A stretch of 64,000 bases of DNA from Planctomycetota bacterium (GCA_018242585.1 JAFEBQ010000019.1:1-64000); one strand, 5' to 3'. Shown: positions 53,393 to 63,072, counted from the first letter of the stretch. Translations and numbers: made by a program. The notes: generated from the letters alone by a model not told the origin.

Positions 53393-55612
53393 ATGCATGC
53401 TGCCCGGGGCCAGCCATGGCGCAATTATGGCCTTGCGTTGTTCGCCATCGCCATCGCCGCGGCGCTGCGCGTGACGTGCGAGCCATTCTTGCAGCATCGA
53501 GCGACGTATGCGTTCTTTTCCTTGGCGGTGATGTTCGCGGGGCGCTACGCGGGGTTCGGGCCGTCGTGCCTGGCGCTGGGGCTGGGCTGCCTGGGATCGA
53601 TCGGCGTATTTTACTTTCGCGCAGGGGCGATCGACGTCCACGACCAGATCTTTCAGGGGGGCATGATCGCCTATTGGCTGCTGGGCATCGGCATCGTGCT
53701 GCTGTCGCGCGGCGAGTGGAACGCCCGCGGCGCGGCCGAGCAAAGCGCGGCCGAGGCCCTGCGCCAGCAGCGAATTCTGGAACACGAAGTTTCGGAGCGC
53801 GCCGAGCTGGAGCACCAACTGCGCGAACGGCAGCAGCACCTGGAGCTGACCTTGCAGGCCGGCCGGCTGGGGCTCTGGTCATGGGATTTGCGAACCGGCC
53901 TGGTGCAATCGTCCGCGACCCAGCAGTTGATTCACGGCCGTTCCCCCGCGCAGCGCGTGGCGCCGATCGGCGCCTCGGACGAGAACATCCACCCGGAAGA
54001 TCGCGAGCTCGTCCGCCGAGCAATTGAAACCGCCGTGAGCGACAACGCCGAGAAGAAGGTGACCTACCGGGTGATCTGGCCCGATGGCGGCATTCATTGG
54101 GTCGAGGCCTCGGGGCAGGTGATGCGCGACGCCACCGGCCAGCCGATCCGCGTGCTGGGCGTGTGCGCCGACATTACCGACAGCAAGCAGCGCGAGCTGC
54201 GCCTGCGCGCCGCCGAGACCCAGTTCCGGCAACTGGCCGAGCAGGCGCCGGTGGGTATCGCTCAAGGCGACCTGACCGGCCACATCTTCTTCGTCAATCG
54301 ACAATGGTGCGAGCTGAGCGGTTGCACGCCCGACGAGGCGATGGGGCTGGGCTGGATAAGCTTCATTCACGCCGACGACCGGAACCAGGTCGTCACCTTG
54401 TGGCGAGAAGTGATCTCCGCCGGTGAGGACTTTCAGAGCCCCGAATTTCGCGTCACCCGCAAGGACGGCTCGATTCGTTGGGCGGTGGCTTCGGCCAAAC
54501 TGTTCTACGACGATCAAGGCCAGCCCCTCGGCCAGATCGGCATGGTGCTCGACATCACCGACCGCCGGCTGGCCCAGGACGAGTTGCGGGCCACGCACGC
54601 GCGCTTGCAGGCCATCCTCGATAACACCACGGCCGTCATGTACGTGAAGGGGACCGACGGACGATACTTGCTGGTGAACCGGCAATATGTCGACGTGATC
54701 AAGATTCTCCCCGACGACATCCTGGGCAAGACCGATGAGGAGACCTTTCCCCCCGAACTGGCCGCGCAGTTCGTGGCCAACGACAAAGAGGTGATTCGCC
54801 TGGGCGAGCCGCTGGTCTTCGAGGAGGTCGCCCCGCACCGCGATGGCGAGCACCATTACATCTCGGTCAAGTTCCCCATCAAGGACGCGACGGGCAAGGT
54901 GCTTGCCATGGGGGGCATCTCGACCGACATCAGCGAGCTGAAGCGAACCACCGAGGCGCTGCGCGCCGAGCGCGAACTGCTGCGCAACCTGATCGAAGTC
55001 CAGGAAAGCGAGAAGCAATTCATCAGCTACGAGGTTCACGACGGGCTGATTCAATACGTGGCCGGCACGATGATGTCGCTCGAAGGTTACCAGCGCAGCC
55101 ACCCCGCGCAGAGCGCTTCGGACGTCATTCCCCGGGCCATCGCCAATCTCCGCCGCGCGGTCGACGAAGGGCGGCGGATCATCCGCGGCGTGCGCACCAC
55201 GGTGCTCAACGATTACGGCGTGATCGCCGCCATCGAGGATCTGATCGACCAACTGGCCGACTCGGGCATTGCGATCGAGTTCACGCATCCGGCGACGATC
55301 GACCGGCTGTCGCGGCCGCTGGAGACGGCGATCTATCGTGTGGCGCAAGAGGCGCTCAACAACGCTCGTCGCCACAGCGGCACGCGCCGCGTCCGCGTCG
55401 AGCTGCAATGCCGCGCCGCCGAAATCGCCCTGGCGGTCCAGGACTTCGGCGCCGGCTTCGACATTCGCGCCGTGCCCAGCAGCGCCTTCGGCGTGCGCGG
55501 CATGCGCGAGCGCATCCGCCTCTTGGGCGGCAGTTGCTCCATCGAAAGCACGATCGGCAAAGGGACGCGCGTCGAAGCCGTGCTCCCCATCGCCCCGAAC
55601 GGCGACGAATAG
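53393..55612 (+). CDS. Membrane PAS sensor histidine kinase (HisKA_3/NarX type)
   Basis: 739 residues. Three or four N-terminal membrane helices (ALFAIAIAAALRV to LLGIGIVLLS) resemble a DUF4118/MASE-like sensor. A coiled linker and three PAS/PAC units follow: about 150-270 (ending VLGVCADITDSKQ), 275-400 (IGMVLDITDRR) and 405-525 (MGGISTDISELKR). The phosphoacceptor is H549 in YEVHDGLIQY. The ATPase has AIYRVAQEALNNARRHSG (N box), DFGAGFD and GVRGMRERIRLLGG. This kinase class usually pairs with LuxR-type regulators; none is adjacent. The ATG at 53393 was chosen because upstream codons lack membrane character. Confidence 0.9.
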   Translation: MHAARGQPWRNYGLALFAIAIAAALRVTCEPFLQHRATYAFFSLAVMFAGRYAGFGPSCLALGLGCLGSIGVFYFRAGAIDVHDQIFQGGMIAYWLLGIGIVLLSRGEWNARGAAEQSAAEALRQQRILEHEVSERAELEHQLRERQQHLELTLQAGRLGLWSWDLRTGLVQSSATQQLIHGRSPAQRVAPIGASDENIHPEDRELVRRAIETAVSDNAEKKVTYRVIWPDGGIHWVEASGQVMRDATGQPIRVLGVCADITDSKQRELRLRAAETQFRQLAEQAPVGIAQGDLTGHIFFVNRQWCELSGCTPDEAMGLGWISFIHADDRNQVVTLWREVISAGEDFQSPEFRVTRKDGSIRWAVASAKLFYDDQGQPLGQIGMVLDITDRRLAQDELRATHARLQAILDNTTAVMYVKGTDGRYLLVNRQYVDVIKILPDDILGKTDEETFPPELAAQFVANDKEVIRLGEPLVFEEVAPHRDGEHHYISVKFPIKDATGKVLAMGGISTDISELKRTTEALRAERELLRNLIEVQESEKQFISYEVHDGLIQYVAGTMMSLEGYQRSHPAQSASDVIPRAIANLRRAVDEGRRIIRGVRTTVLNDYGVIAAIEDLIDQLADSGIAIEFTHPATIDRLSRPLETAIYRVAQEALNNARRHSGTRRVRVELQCRAAEIALAVQDFGAGFDIRAVPSSAFGVRGMRERIRLLGGSCSIESTIGKGTRVEAVLPIAPNGDE

Positions 55613-55875
55613 ACCACCTGCGTCACTCTGTCGCGGTTGCGGTCAGTCGCGCAAAAAAAGTTTCGGACGTCGTTGGCAGCGTGTTTCAGAGCGCTCGCGC
55701 ACACCCATCGACGGCGCAATCACTTACCGCGCGGCTCGCGTGTTCGTCCGACTTTCTGTCGGACTTGTTGCCCTGGCGGGTCATGCATAACGTGAACATT
55801 GTTGTTCTCTCATCAAGTGCATCGCGGGTGGCAGCCGATGATGCCTAATGCCCCCTCTGGTTAGTCGAGGTTCTC

Positions 55876-56019
55876 ATGCGTGCAACTCGTCGTACCAAGA
55901 AACTGGTGAATGCTCCCGAGCAAGTGGCGACCCAAAGCTCGCCGTCGTGGGCTTGGATGTTGATCGCTGGCGGCTTGCTGGTCTTCTCGCTGGTGACGAT
56001 GTTCCGTCCCGGCTTCTAA
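55876..56019 (+). CDS. 47-residue single-pass membrane protein
   Basis: A short gene with basic N-terminus (MRATRRTKKLVNAPEQ), a single membrane helix (WAWMLIAGGLLVFSLVTMF) and the ending RPGF. A gagg ribosome-binding site lies seven bases before the ATG, which supports translation. It stands alone between the kinase gene and a convergent gene. No family recognised; a small regulatory subunit is possible. Confidence 0.6.
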   Translation: MRATRRTKKLVNAPEQVATQSSPSWAWMLIAGGLLVFSLVTMFRPGF

Positions 56020-56076
56020 GCGCGGCACACACACTGATTGAAGCGCGTTCCATCCGTTTCGATGCGCACTAATCAT

Positions 56077-56177
56077 GGGTGGCACGTCCCCAGCGCAGCG
56101 TAGGGCGTGGTGAGTCGCCGCTCGAACATCGCGCTTTGTACACGCTTCCCCACGCCCGAAGGACGGGCGTGCCACCC
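56077..56177. repeat. Inverted repeat 'gggtggcacg'
   Basis: gggtggcacg (56077-56086) pairs with cgtgccaccc (56168-56177), and an inner cgcccgaaggacgggcg hairpin lies at the right. The element fills the gap before the convergent prenyltransferase-like gene. Confidence 0.75.
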
Positions 56178-56201
56178 CGCTGCGACAGCGCGCAAGACGC
56201 G

Positions 56202-57434
56202 CTAGCGATCTGCCACGCTTTGCCCTTGGGCGTTGGCGTCCAACTGGGCGGTGATCAACTGCCGACAATGGGCCAACGCCGCCAAGGCCGCCGGCGTGGC
56301 CACCAGCGGATCGTCCTCACGCACGTCCACCGCAGTGTTCGACCAACTGCCATCCACGGCCTGCCGTCGCACCAGCGCGCGGGCCAGTGACTCGGCGCGG
56401 CTGGCCGTCTCGACCGACGGTTCGCGCCCCAACCACGCCCGAGTGAGCGAATGGGCGTAGTAGTAATACAGCGCCGGCTGCGCCGCCGTGCGCCCGCGCG
56501 CATATTCGCCGGGGTGCCGCTCGGGATCGAAGTGCTCGTCCAGCCAACGCCACGCCGCCGCGACGCGCGGATGCTTCTCGTCCAGGCCACAGGCCTGCAG
56601 CGCGCGTAGCCCGTCGGCCGTGGCGCTGCCATAGGAGCTGAACCGCTCGCGGCCTTGCGCGTCGTGGCCGCGCGCGCCAGCTTTGTTGCGCACTGGGTCG
56701 CGCTGGATGAAAAAAAATCCACCGTCATCGAACGCCGGGTCGTCGCCAAAGTTCTGACAACGCTCGACGAACCGTCGCGCGGCAGTCAGCGCGGCGCGAT
56801 GTTCCGCGCGGCCGTTCGCGGCCAAGGCTTCGATCGCCGCCACGGTGGCCGACAGGTTCGGCTCGGCCAGTGGTCCCAGCGGCGCGCCGCCCTTGGGTTT
56901 GCGAGTCGGCTCGTGCGCGTAGTTCCAACCACCGTAGACGTCGTCGTCTTCACGCCAGTCAAGCGCTGCGTTCAGTTGCCACTCGACGAGCAGGTCGGTC
57001 CACATCGTTCGCAGCGTGAAAGGGTCGGCCGCGCAATCGCGCGCGAGCAAGGACGCCATCGAGCCAGCCGTGTAGACCGGGTAGCTGAGCTGGCCAGTGT
57101 CCGGGCTGCCGCAATCCCCCAGCGCACGCCAGACGAACCAATCGAGTCCGCGGGCACGGGCTTCGCGAGCCGGTTGCTGGTCGGGCAGGGTCGACAAGGC
57201 TTCCAGGATCGCCGCCGTCAGCGACGCGCCATCGCCAAAGGGCGGGTACCGGGTCGAGCGCCACGCGCCGTCCGGGGCTTGCTGCGTGATCAGATAGGCG
57301 ACTCCGCGCTCCAGGGCGCGATCGATCGCCGCCAGGTCGCTCGCCTCGCCCGCCACGGCCGGCGCGCCACCAGCGACGAGTAACAGGCAACCGGCCACCA
57401 ACAGCCAGACAAAGGGGCGCCAAGTGGGCGTCAT
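56202..57434 (-). CDS. Secreted prenyltransferase/squalene-cyclase-repeat protein
   Basis: 410 residues with signal peptide (WLLVAGCLLLVAGGAPAVA). Repeats of the alpha/alpha-barrel type are visible: ALERGVAYLITQQAPDGAWR, DDVYGGWNYAHEP and SSYGSATADGLRALQACGL, each with the QxxDGxW or GGW pattern. No DXDD or DDXD catalytic motif was found, so terpene cyclase activity is unlikely. A neighbour (57563-59047) on the same strand carries the same repeat type. The ATG at 57434 gives the proper signal peptide. Confidence 0.78.
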   Translation of the reverse strand: MTPTWRPFVWLLVAGCLLLVAGGAPAVAGEASDLAAIDRALERGVAYLITQQAPDGAWRSTRYPPFGDGASLTAAILEALSTLPDQQPAREARARGLDWFVWRALGDCGSPDTGQLSYPVYTAGSMASLLARDCAADPFTLRTMWTDLLVEWQLNAALDWREDDDVYGGWNYAHEPTRKPKGGAPLGPLAEPNLSATVAAIEALAANGRAEHRAALTAARRFVERCQNFGDDPAFDDGGFFFIQRDPVRNKAGARGHDAQGRERFSSYGSATADGLRALQACGLDEKHPRVAAAWRWLDEHFDPERHPGEYARGRTAAQPALYYYYAHSLTRAWLGREPSVETASRAESLARALVRRQAVDGSWSNTAVDVREDDPLVATPAALAALAHCRQLITAQLDANAQGQSVADR

Positions 57435-57562
57435 TTGATTCACCCCGATCAGGATCAATGGAAACGGGAGCCGTTGACGCCAGCCGGCGGTTCAACTGAC
57501 AAGGCACGCCAGGCTCCAGGAGGTTGACCCCTCGCTGGGCCTGGCGTCTGCCCCAGCGGCGC

Positions 57563-59047
57563 TTACTTCTGGGCGGTCTCGGCCTGGGCCTTGGGGGCCT
57601 TGATCGGCGCGCGATCGGCCATCAGGGTCAACAGCGCCGTCGCCGACGTGAACGTGCGGCCGGTAATGCAGTGGTGCCCCGACCAACTGCCGTCGCCGTT
57701 TTGCACGCGCTGGAGGTTGGTCGAAATCTCGCGGTCCCACTTCAGCCATTCCTCGCCGCCGTTGGTCCGCATGGTCTCGCTGATGTTCATGTAGCTGAGG
57801 AACTCTTCGCCGCCGTTGTTGCCAAAGCCGGCCACGAATTGCTTCTCGCCCAGCTTGTCGACCAAGTCCTTGTTCGCCGCCCGCTTCTCGTTGTCCATTT
57901 TGCGAGCGCGGTCGAGTTGTTGCTGGGCTTGTTGCTTTTCGTCTTTACTGGCCTTGTCGCTGCGGAGCGTGCTCTCGGCCTGAGCGATGAGCGGCGCGTT
58001 GCTTTCGACGTTGTCGGCGGCCACGGCGTTGCCAACCGACAAGCGATACAGCGACACGCCGGCGTCGCTCGTGCTGCCGCCCAAGGCGCGCCCCGCCACG
58101 GCCGACGAACTGGCGACGGGGCCCGCAAGGGGCACCGCCGCGGTTGGCGCGGTCCCAGGGCCCGCCATCCCACCGATGGCTCCTCCACCCAGGCCGCTGG
58201 TCCGTCCGACCGGCTTGGTCTCGGACAAGGCCAAGTCAGCGACAGCGGGCTTGGTCGCGGCTTGGGCCACTTTGAAGTCCCGATCGAGCGTCTCTTGCCG
58301 CACCGCCACGCCGTTCTGGAACGCGCGGTTCAGCGCCTTGCTGCACAGCCCTTGCGACAGAACCGAGGCCCAGCCGCCGTTGCCGGCAAAGGTGCCGTCC
58401 TGCTGCTGGTTGCGCTCGATCTTGGCGACTACTTTGTCCATGGCCTTGTTGGCGCGGATCGCCAACTCGACTTGTTCGACCTTGCCGCGCAACTCGCTGA
58501 GCACCAGGCCAGCCAGGAAGGTGTCGACGTATTGACCGATTTTGCTTTGCAATTGGGTGTCGCGCACTTCGGTGATGTACATTGAACTGGCGTCCGACTT
58601 TTCGACCCGGGCGACGATGTACTCGGTCGCCTTGGCGACGTTGGCCGAGTAGCTGCCGGTCGTGGTGCTGTTGCCGGCGCGGATCAGCGCCAGCGTGGCG
58701 ATGCAGGTGTTGCCCAGATCGGTTGGGTCGGGAATATTTGCCCCATCGACGCGGCCATTCTGGTTGCTGCCGACACGCCAGCCACCCCCTTGCCCCCAGC
58801 CTCCGTCCGACTGTTGCTGGCTGACCAGGTATTCGAGGCCTTTTTTGGTGGCGTCGCCCAACGGCTTCGGCGGGGCCGGGGTAGCCGCGGGTTTAGCCTT
58901 GGCCGTGGGCTTCGCCTCGGCCGCGGGTTGTTTCTCGTTCGATGTGGTCGGAGCGCCGGGCTCGACGGCCCAGACCAAGGAAGCCAGCCCCAGGGAAGTG
59001 GCGATCGCTAGCGAGCGGACGAACGGTCGATTCCAGAAGTAACGCAT
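57563..59047 (-). CDS. Second prenyltransferase-repeat protein with long linkers
   Basis: 494 residues, signal peptide (SLAIATSLGLASLVWA), then an Ala/Lys/Pro linker. Repeats include GLEYLVSQQQSDGGWGQGGG, KIERNQQQDGTFAGNGGW and LQRVQNGDGSWSGHHCITGR. Between repeats lies about 150 residues of low-complexity Ala/Gly/Gln with a coiled-coil stretch (DEKQQAQQQLDRARKMDNEK). The frame stays open a further 458 codons upstream, but those are an antisense artefact of another gene. It may form an operon with the preceding paralogue; both are probably periplasmic scaffolds. Confidence 0.78.
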   Translation of the reverse strand: MRYFWNRPFVRSLAIATSLGLASLVWAVEPGAPTTSNEKQPAAEAKPTAKAKPAATPAPPKPLGDATKKGLEYLVSQQQSDGGWGQGGGWRVGSNQNGRVDGANIPDPTDLGNTCIATLALIRAGNSTTTGSYSANVAKATEYIVARVEKSDASSMYITEVRDTQLQSKIGQYVDTFLAGLVLSELRGKVEQVELAIRANKAMDKVVAKIERNQQQDGTFAGNGGWASVLSQGLCSKALNRAFQNGVAVRQETLDRDFKVAQAATKPAVADLALSETKPVGRTSGLGGGAIGGMAGPGTAPTAAVPLAGPVASSSAVAGRALGGSTSDAGVSLYRLSVGNAVAADNVESNAPLIAQAESTLRSDKASKDEKQQAQQQLDRARKMDNEKRAANKDLVDKLGEKQFVAGFGNNGGEEFLSYMNISETMRTNGGEEWLKWDREISTNLQRVQNGDGSWSGHHCITGRTFTSATALLTLMADRAPIKAPKAQAETAQK

Positions 59048-59446
59048 GGGGAACCTGCCTTTGCCAAAAGGTTTAACCGCCGTAGGACGGAAAGATTGCT
59101 GAACGGAATTCACGCACGAAGTAGCCGGGCACGCCGCACTCGCGCCAGCAGATTCGACGCGACCAGCCGCCGCCAGGTTCCCGAGACCAGCCATGAGGAT
59201 GTCAAATCGACCAGGGAGCCACGACGGCGGCTGAATAACGAACGACGAAATCTGAATGACGAAGGGGAGTTCGTCCTTACGCTGCAATTGTTTAGGGCGC
59301 GGCATTGTGACCAAAACTGACTCGGCGGCATCGTATCTGGGCCGTTGGGTGAACCCGATCGGGGACGCCTGCGTAAGATAATTACGGCCATTCTGGCGCG
59401 GCGGGGCGACGTTGCGCGCCGACTTCCGGCGCCTTGGACAATCGAT
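59048..59446. other. Divergent intergenic region
   Basis: A 399-base region between divergent genes. It has a stuttering tract (aataacgaacgacgaaatct and gaatgacgaag at 59233-59262). No gene or terminator was recognised. Promoters for both sides should lie here. Confidence 0.5.
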
Positions 59447-60424
59447 ATGGCGCTTCGCACGAAACCATTCTTGATCGTCGTGGGTGTCGCCGCGGTGGCG
59501 CTCGGTGCTTTCGCGCGGCAGCCGATCGCCGAGTGGCTCGCGCCGCCGCCGGTGGCGCAACCCGTCGCGGTGCAGTTGCCGCCGGCCACTCCTCCCGCGC
59601 CGTCCCCCCAGGAGATCGCCAGTCCGCACCTGGCCTGGGCCGCGACCGAGTCCGAGCGCGCCGTCGATGAACACCTGCTCGCGCTCGATCGGTTCTTTGC
59701 CGACGCCCAGCGCAACACGCCCGCCTTTGCCCACGAAGCGCTCGGCTGGGGGAGCAAATGGCGGCTGGTGGCGGACTATGTTCCCTTCACCCGTGGCGGA
59801 CGTCACGAGGCGTTCATCCGCGGCAAGTTCGAAGCGACCGTCTTCAAGCCGGAGCAAGTCGAGACGGCTGTCCGGCAAGTGGTCGACAGTTACCTGCGTG
59901 AATTGAAAAGCATCGAGAGCACGATGCTGGTTCGCATTCGCACCGACGCCGCCGACTTTCCGCTGGCGTATCCGGTCAGCACGTTCGATCGCCAGCGACT
60001 CGACGAGATTTATGCGCAAGCGATTGCCCAGGCGATCGGCCACGCGCGGCGCGACGCGGCCAGCGGGGCATCGCTGGAAGTGATGTCGATCATCGTCGGC
60101 GAGGTGCTGGCTCAAGTCGCCGTCGAACTGGGCGTCTCGGCCGGCGTGCTGGGGACCGGCGCGGCGCTGTCGTGGGAAACCTTCGGCATCGGGCTGGTCG
60201 TGGGCATCATCGTCGACGCCGTGATTAGTTGGGTCTGGGACTGGTACGCCGACCCGCGCGGCGAATTGGCCGCCAAGGTGAACGCCAAGCTCGACGAAGT
60301 GCGGCGGCTGATCGTTGACGGCTCGGACCAGGTGCAAGGGCTGCGCAGCCGACTGAAACAACTCGCCGCCGAGCGGGCCGGGGTGCGCGAAGCCGCGGTG
60401 TTGAGCCTTTTGCAAACCCAATAA
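59447..60424 (+). CDS. Membrane-anchored protein of unknown function
   Basis: 325 residues. An N-terminal helix (FLIVVGVAAVALGAFA) anchors a mostly helical domain. Near residues 215-265 is a hydrophobic, Gly-rich region (LGVSAGVLGTGAALSWETFG, then GLVVGIIVDAVISWVWDWY) resembling a membrane-inserting hairpin. The tail is a coiled coil (QVQGLRSRLKQLAAERAG). It is followed by the next gene after 12 bases, so the two form an operon. No family recognised. Confidence 0.68.
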   Translation: MALRTKPFLIVVGVAAVALGAFARQPIAEWLAPPPVAQPVAVQLPPATPPAPSPQEIASPHLAWAATESERAVDEHLLALDRFFADAQRNTPAFAHEALGWGSKWRLVADYVPFTRGGRHEAFIRGKFEATVFKPEQVETAVRQVVDSYLRELKSIESTMLVRIRTDAADFPLAYPVSTFDRQRLDEIYAQAIAQAIGHARRDAASGASLEVMSIIVGEVLAQVAVELGVSAGVLGTGAALSWETFGIGLVVGIIVDAVISWVWDWYADPRGELAAKVNAKLDEVRRLIVDGSDQVQGLRSRLKQLAAERAGVREAAVLSLLQTQ

Positions 60425-60436
60425 GCAGGGTCAGCC

Positions 60437-61267
60437 ATGAACCTCTTTTCTACCATTCGATCCATCATTGTCGTGACTTGCGTGACGTTGCTGCTGGCCA
60501 GCAGTGCGCTGGCCGGCGTCAGTAGCAAAGCCGTCCAGGAAGTGGCCGAGCTCGTCTTTCGTCGCGGCGGCAAGGAAGCGACCGAGATGGGACTGGAAAC
60601 CATCACCCGCAAGGTCGAGTTGCTGGCCGCGCGCTATGGCGACGAGGGCTTACGGGCGGCGCGGCGCGTCGGCCCGCGGACGTTTCACATTGTCGAACAA
60701 GCCGGCGACCAGGGACGGCAAGCGGTTCGGCTGTTGGCGCGCTATGGTGACGACGCGGCCTGGGTGGCGGCCAAGGGGAACCGGTTGGCAATTGCCTCGC
60801 GCCTGGGGGACGACGCGGCCGAGGCGATGATCCGTCACGGCGAAGTGGCCGAGCCGCTGTTGAACGCGCTGGGCGAGCCGGCGGCCAAGGCCTTGAAAGA
60901 AGTGTCCAGTCAGAACGGCCGCCGGCTGGCCATGCTGGCCGAGGACGGCACGCTCGGCCAGTGGGGACACACCGACCAGTTACTGGGCGTGATCGGCCGC
61001 TATGGCGACCGGGCGATGGACTTCATTTGGAAGAACAAGGCGGGGCTGGCCGTCGGCACGGCCCTGGTCGCGTTTCTGGCGAACCCCGAGCCGTTCATCG
61101 ACGGCACGGTGCAACTCGGTGGCAAAGTAACCGAAAACGTGGCCCAGCCGGTGGCGCACGAAATGGCCAAGAGCACGAACTGGACCACGGTGCTGCCGGC
61201 ATTTGCCGTGGTGCTAGCCGCGGTCGCGGCGTTCCGCATGTGGCTGCACAAGCCGCGGGCGGCTTAA
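60437..61267 (+). CDS. Envelope protein of unknown function with internal repeats
   Basis: 276 residues, signal peptide (IIVVTCVTLLLASSALAG), and a C-terminal membrane helix (VLPAFAVVLAAVAAFRMWL) with basic end. The middle contains related units: ARYGDEGLRAARRVGP, ARYGDDAAWVAAKGN and GRYGDRAMDFIWKN, suggesting tandem helical repeats. A second hydrophobic segment lies near 199-215. Operon partner of the preceding gene. Function unknown. Confidence 0.7.
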   Translation: MNLFSTIRSIIVVTCVTLLLASSALAGVSSKAVQEVAELVFRRGGKEATEMGLETITRKVELLAARYGDEGLRAARRVGPRTFHIVEQAGDQGRQAVRLLARYGDDAAWVAAKGNRLAIASRLGDDAAEAMIRHGEVAEPLLNALGEPAAKALKEVSSQNGRRLAMLAEDGTLGQWGHTDQLLGVIGRYGDRAMDFIWKNKAGLAVGTALVAFLANPEPFIDGTVQLGGKVTENVAQPVAHEMAKSTNWTTVLPAFAVVLAAVAAFRMWLHKPRAA

Positions 61268-61429
61268 GGCCAGCCACGGAGAGGAGAAACGATGGTTATT
61301 ATTGAATGATCAATGTCGAAGTCCCCAGGCCCCAGTAAGTCGCGTTCGACTCTTCCAGATTGGCCATTTGGACTAGCACCCTTTTTCTCGGTGCAAAGCT
61401 CGATGTCACGGCGCCTTGGTTAACCGGCG

Positions 61430-61930
61430 CTAGATCAAGTCGAGCGCGCTGGTGCGCCGTTTCGCTTTCGCACAGTCGGCGCAGATGCCTTGGATGATCA
61501 GCCGGTGACCCAGCACGCGGAAGTTGTGCTGGCGGGCCACGGCGTCGCGGATCGCTTTGACTTCGTCGCTGCTGAACTCGATCAGCCGTTCACAGCGCTG
61601 GCAGTAAAGATGGTCGTGCTGGGGATAGCCGTAGTCGTGCTCATAGACGCTGCGGCCGCCGAGGGTCATTTGCTTGAGTAAGCCCGCGTCGACCAGCTCG
61701 GTCAGCGTGCGATAGACCGTCGGCCGGCTCACCTCGCGCGAGCCGAATTGCTTCTGCAACTGGCTCAACAGCTCGTCGGCGTCGAAGTGCTCGTGCCGCG
61801 CGAACACCTGCTCGACCAGCACCTTCCGCTGCTTGGTCACGCGTTTGCCGCGGCTTTGCAGGAATTCTTCGAACCGCTCCAGCGGCGTCGAGGCCACTTG
61901 CACGGTGCCGAGGGAAAAATCGTCACTCAT
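61430..61930 (-). CDS. Fur-family metal/peroxide regulator
   Basis: 166 residues. The winged helix includes RVTKQRKVLVEQVF and SRPTVYRTLTELVDAGLL. The structural zinc site is C110-x2-C113 and C150-x2-C153. The regulatory site includes H105 and H107 in PQHDHLYC. The HDHLYCQRC signature is standard for Fur. Fur, Zur or PerR function cannot be separated by eye. The ATG at 61930 matches family length; 26 upstream codons are not conserved-looking. It does not lie close to iron-transport genes. Confidence 0.92.
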   Translation of the reverse strand: MSDDFSLGTVQVASTPLERFEEFLQSRGKRVTKQRKVLVEQVFARHEHFDADELLSQLQKQFGSREVSRPTVYRTLTELVDAGLLKQMTLGGRSVYEHDYGYPQHDHLYCQRCERLIEFSSDEVKAIRDAVARQHNFRVLGHRLIIQGICADCAKAKRRTSALDLI

Positions 61931-62082
61931 ACGGATCGATCGAACGAAGCTTGGGGGCGGAAGAGCGAACCTGCCGGCGCGCGATGGCCAGACACTCCAT
62001 TCTAGCATCGACGGCCCACGCGGACGAGGGAGCGAACCTGCGGAAAACGCCGCAATTCCGCGCGTAACCTGGCCGCCGGACG

Positions 62083-63072
62083 CTAGTTGTTATCGCGCGG
62101 CTTGGGGATTGATTGCACGGTGTTTTCCAGTTCTCGCAAGCGGCGCTCCAGTTCCAGCAGCCGGCGTTCGAGCGCTTCGACGCGGCCATCGTTCGTCGGC
62201 GCGAAGCCCGCCCCAGGTGGCGGCGGCGGCGCGCCGGGCATTGCTCCCGCGGTCGGCGGGCCACCCGGCGCTGCGCCTGCGCGCGGTGCGTTCGGCGTGT
62301 CAAGCGTGACGCGCTTCTCGCGCAACTCGCCCCCCGCGTAGTAGGCCAGCACGACCTCGGCCCCTGCGCCGGCGTCGGTGATGATTTGCGTGACGTCGCT
62401 CGAACTCAACACCGGCTTGCTGTTGATCGACACGATCACCGCTTCGAGCGGGATGCCGGCCTTGTCGGCAACCGAACCTTGCATCACGCCGACAACGACC
62501 GCGCCGCCGACCGGCTGGCCCACCGGCGCGGGAACCTTGAACCGCGCTTGCATCTCGGGCGTCAGCGTCGCCAAGCGCAGCCCCAACAGCGGGCGCGGTT
62601 CCGTGGCGGGCGGAGTGCCAGGCGCGGACCCCGGCATCGCCACCGGCGGTCGACCGAGCACGACGGTGACATCGACCGACTGGCCGGCGCGCTGGACTTG
62701 CAGCTTGATCGGCGTGCCCGGCCCTTGGCCGGTGATGGCGCGGGCAAAGTCGTCCATCGACCGGGTCGGATTGCCGTTGATCGAAGTGACCACGTCCTGG
62801 GCCTTCAACCCGCCGCGCTCGGCCGGCCCGCCAGGCATCAGGTCGGTGACGCGAATCCCTTGGCCGTTGTCCTGGCGATCGTCGGCCACCAGACCCAGGA
62901 ACCCAGTCTCGCCGGCCGCAACCGGCGGCAGCGACGGCGGCGCTCCCGGCGCCCCTGCCGGCGGCACCCCTTGCTTGATTTGCGCTTCGACCTGGTTCAA
63001 CAGTGTTTGAGCGTGAACCGTCGGCGCCACCAGCAACCCAACGGCCACCACCAACCAGATCGCGCGTGACAT
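62083..63072 (-). CDS. Secreted protein with two PDZ domains
   Basis: 329 residues. Signal peptide (IWLVVAVGLLVAPTVHA), then PDZ 1 at about 55-140 (FLGLVADDRQDNGQGIRVTD, GGLKAQDVVTSINGNP) and PDZ 2 at about 160-255 (VVGVMQGSVADKAGIPLEAV, VSINSKPVLSSSDV). An Ala/Pro/Gly linker leads to a C-terminal coiled coil (RVEALERRLLELERRLRELE). No protease domain is present, so it is probably an adaptor or peptide-binding scaffold in the periplasm. Confidence 0.82.
   Translation of the reverse strand: MSRAIWLVVAVGLLVAPTVHAQTLLNQVEAQIKQGVPPAGAPGAPPSLPPVAAGETGFLGLVADDRQDNGQGIRVTDLMPGGPAERGGLKAQDVVTSINGNPTRSMDDFARAITGQGPGTPIKLQVQRAGQSVDVTVVLGRPPVAMPGSAPGTPPATEPRPLLGLRLATLTPEMQARFKVPAPVGQPVGGAVVVGVMQGSVADKAGIPLEAVIVSINSKPVLSSSDVTQIITDAGAGAEVVLAYYAGGELREKRVTLDTPNAPRAGAAPGGPPTAGAMPGAPPPPPGAGFAPTNDGRVEALERRLLELERRLRELENTVQSIPKPRDNN

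Noticed and set aside
57563-60421. A single 952-residue reading of the minus strand
   Set aside because: Only the last 494 codons, from 59047, begin with a signal peptide and carry repeats. The upstream part is antisense to the 59447-60424 gene.
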